Positions 62,858 through 64,000 of a DNA stretch of 64,000 nt are shown here, piece after piece. Below the pieces are notes generated by a model. It was not told the origin of the DNA. It searched no databases and was given only the letters and a program-made list of their open reading frames with translations. The DNA is from Hyphomicrobiales bacterium. Lineage in GTDB: Bacteria > Pseudomonadota > Alphaproteobacteria > Rhizobiales > Rhizobiaceae. Numbering within the stretch: the stretch's first letter is position 1; the number at the start of each line of letters is the position of its first letter. The stretch is taken from assembly GCA_900469615.1 (NCBI GenBank), contig UBYA01000001.1, forward strand, positions 1-64,000, written 5' to 3'. A program made the position numbers and the translations under genes.

Positions 62858-63792
62858 TCCGGGACCGGTCCCGGCCCGGCAGTGCCCCGCAGGCAAACGG
62901 TCGGATGGGAAACCCGTTGGGACGCCGGCGATTTATCGCCGGCGCAGCCGCAACTCTGATCGGGTATCCCCTGACGTCGAAGGCGGCGCCGCAAGAACGC
63001 AGAATCGCCTCCTTGAACTGGGCGATCAGCGAGACACTTTATGGCCTGGGCATCACGCCGATCGCCGCAGCCGAGACGGCGTCCTATGATCTGGTGGTGG
63101 GGCAGCCAAGGACACCGGCCACGACCGTCGACATCGGGCTGCAGGGTGCACCGAATTTCGAATATATCGCGCAACTGTCTCCCGACATCATCCTTATCCA
63201 GACCTGGCAGGAGGCACTGCGGGCACCGCTTGCGCGATGCGCGCCGGTCGAAACCATTGGCATTCATACCGGGGAGGGCGACGTCTATCGGCATGCCTGC
63301 GATGCGGTCCGCAAGATCGGAGCCCTGACCGGACGTGTAGTCGAATCGGAAACATTTCTTGCGGGTGTGGAGGCCAGGTTCGCGTCGTTGCGAAAGAGCA
63401 TGCAGGCCAAGCCGATGGTTCCACTGTATCTCGTACAGATGATCGACGACAATAATCTCACGGTTTTCTCGCGGGGAAGCCTGTTCGACGCCGCTCTTTC
63501 CAAGCTCGGCCTCGTCAACGCATGGCAGGGCGAACCCACTTTGCTGTGGGGAGGGGCCGTCATCGGCATCGAGCAACTCGCGACAGATCCCAAGGCCCGG
63601 ATAATACTCATCGATTCTCCCGGGCTTGCGCCGGAGGAAGCCCTGACGAAGAGCCCGTTGTGGGCGACATTGCCGGCGGTTCGATCGGGTCGCTTTACCA
63701 GGATCCCGTCATTCTGGGGGTTTGGAGCGCTGCCGACGACTATCCGTTTCGCAGAAACGATCGCCTCCAGCCTCGAAGGCATCCCCGGATGA
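62851..63792 (+). CDS. ferric-siderophore ABC binding protein (FhuD type)
   Basis: A 313-residue (or 295, if started at 62905) periplasmic binding protein of the FhuD family. The twin-arginine signal GRRRFIAGAAATLIGYPLTS indicates Tat export, ending near SKAA. Then the class opening RRIASLNWAISETLYGLGIT, the ligand-lobe sequence QLSPDIILIQTWQEAL and the C-lobe VQMIDDNNLTVFSRGSLFDA. FhuD proteins bind hydroxamate siderophores. ATG 62851 overlaps the receptor's stop by 7 bases, which supports coupling; 62905 gives a more usual Tat N-region. Four bases separate it from the next gene. Confidence 0.88.
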   Translation: MVIRDRSRPGSAPQANGRMGNPLGRRRFIAGAAATLIGYPLTSKAAPQERRIASLNWAISETLYGLGITPIAAAETASYDLVVGQPRTPATTVDIGLQGAPNFEYIAQLSPDIILIQTWQEALRAPLARCAPVETIGIHTGEGDVYRHACDAVRKIGALTGRVVESETFLAGVEARFASLRKSMQAKPMVPLYLVQMIDDNNLTVFSRGSLFDAALSKLGLVNAWQGEPTLLWGGAVIGIEQLATDPKARIILIDSPGLAPEEALTKSPLWATLPAVRSGRFTRIPSFWGFGALPTTIRFAETIASSLEGIPG

Positions 63793-63796
63793 TCGC

Positions 63797-64000
63797 ATGA
63801 AACCGCGGGCTCAATCCTCCAGCGCAAATGCACTTATCGTCGGCGGTCTATTGCTTGCGCTGGCTCTCGTGCTGACGGGGTTCAATCTCAACGCCGCATT
63901 TCCGCAGCTTGGATGGCACGATCTGGCGCGGCGAGCCCGCGAAGGGGATCTGCCTGCAGCCATCGCATTCTATAGCGCATTGCCGCGTATCGCCGTCGCC
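63797..64000 (+). CDS. fhuB: FhuB-type ferric-hydroxamate permease, 5' part
   Basis: The first 68 codons of a gene that runs off the window. It opens MKPRAQSSSANALIVGGLLL with a first membrane helix, then FNLNAAFPQLGWHDLARRAR and ending FYSALPRIAVA, matching the start of FhuB (the first transmembrane helix and the 'lPR' motif of the FecCD fold). FhuB is a double-length FecCD protein that forms the whole channel. Order receptor, FhuD, FhuB is standard. Whether it is full length cannot be seen. Confidence 0.8.
   Translation, partial: MKPRAQSSSANALIVGGLLLALALVLTGFNLNAAFPQLGWHDLARRAREGDLPAAIAFYSALPRIAVA

Overview
The window looks like part of a repABC replicon (plasmid or chromid) of a Rhizobiaceae bacterium (Rhizobium/Agrobacterium/Ensifer relatives). 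The evidence is a complete repA-repB-repC cassette on the minus strand at 31490-35161, with a candidate counter-transcribed RNA in the repB-repC gap and 16-26 bp partition-type palindromes. GC is high with strong rhizobial codon bias, there are many ABC importers each paired with a local regulator, a typical rhizobial intergenic repeat lies at about 58297-58375, and a RirA-type iron box precedes an ECF sigma gene. No tRNA, rRNA, CRISPR array, transposase or prophage gene was seen.

Layout. (1) 399-2892: PdxH-like flavoenzyme and SAM methyltransferase, divergent from a GcvA-type LysR regulator. (2) 2944-6545: Fec/Btu/Mol-type ABC importer with an unusual leaderless ModA-like protein. A Mo-box-like dyad at 6577-6604 suggests molybdate or tungstate as the substrate. 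(3) 6623-15676 (plus 17280-15850): LysR regulator divergent from a catabolic operon: DapA/NanA-fold aldolase, 3-hydroxyanthranilate 3,4-dioxygenase, a complete branched-chain-type (Liv) importer, an aspartate-dehydrogenase-family enzyme and an arylformamidase-like hydrolase, with an aldehyde dehydrogenase facing it. This looks like uptake and ring cleavage of an amino-hydroxy-aromatic compound by a route that is not the standard one. (4) 17696-19743: PhnA-domain protein and an NCS2 purine/xanthine-type permease preceded by a striking hairpin. (5) 19799-26820: LacI regulator, CUT1 sugar importer and intracellular GH32 fructosidase, for sucrose or fructo-oligosaccharide use, with two matching LacI operators. 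(6) 27113-28834: a second-copy type FtsI/PBP. (7) 28835-35161: replication and partition region with repABC, three parS-like palindromes, a HIT-family protein and a 56-residue secreted peptide. (8) 35574-38138: a decayed amino-acid-binding-protein remnant, then an LLM flavin monooxygenase divergent from a MarR regulator. (9) 38805-48630: hexuronate/aldonate module (zinc dehydrogenase, UxuB, UxuA, cyclase-family hydrolase, CUT2 importer, GntR regulator with two matching operators). (10) 49083-58251: LysR regulator divergent from a Dpp-type importer that encloses a DapA-like aldolase and two tandem nucleoside hydrolases; I infer a nucleoside or nucleoside-conjugate uptake and cleavage system. 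(11) 58615-64000: iron box, FecI, FecR, TonB-dependent transducer, ferric-siderophore binding protein and the start of an FhuB-type permease that runs off the window.

Functionally this is an accessory catabolic replicon: seven nutrient-uptake modules, most with their own regulator and a visible operator, around a replication core. The strongest candidates for undescribed biology are the dioxygenase/aldolase/AspDH/Liv operon, the Dpp/double-nucleoside-hydrolase/DapA operon, the molybdate-type importer with a cytoplasmic ModA homologue, and the parS-like family that includes one site built into the repB stop codon.
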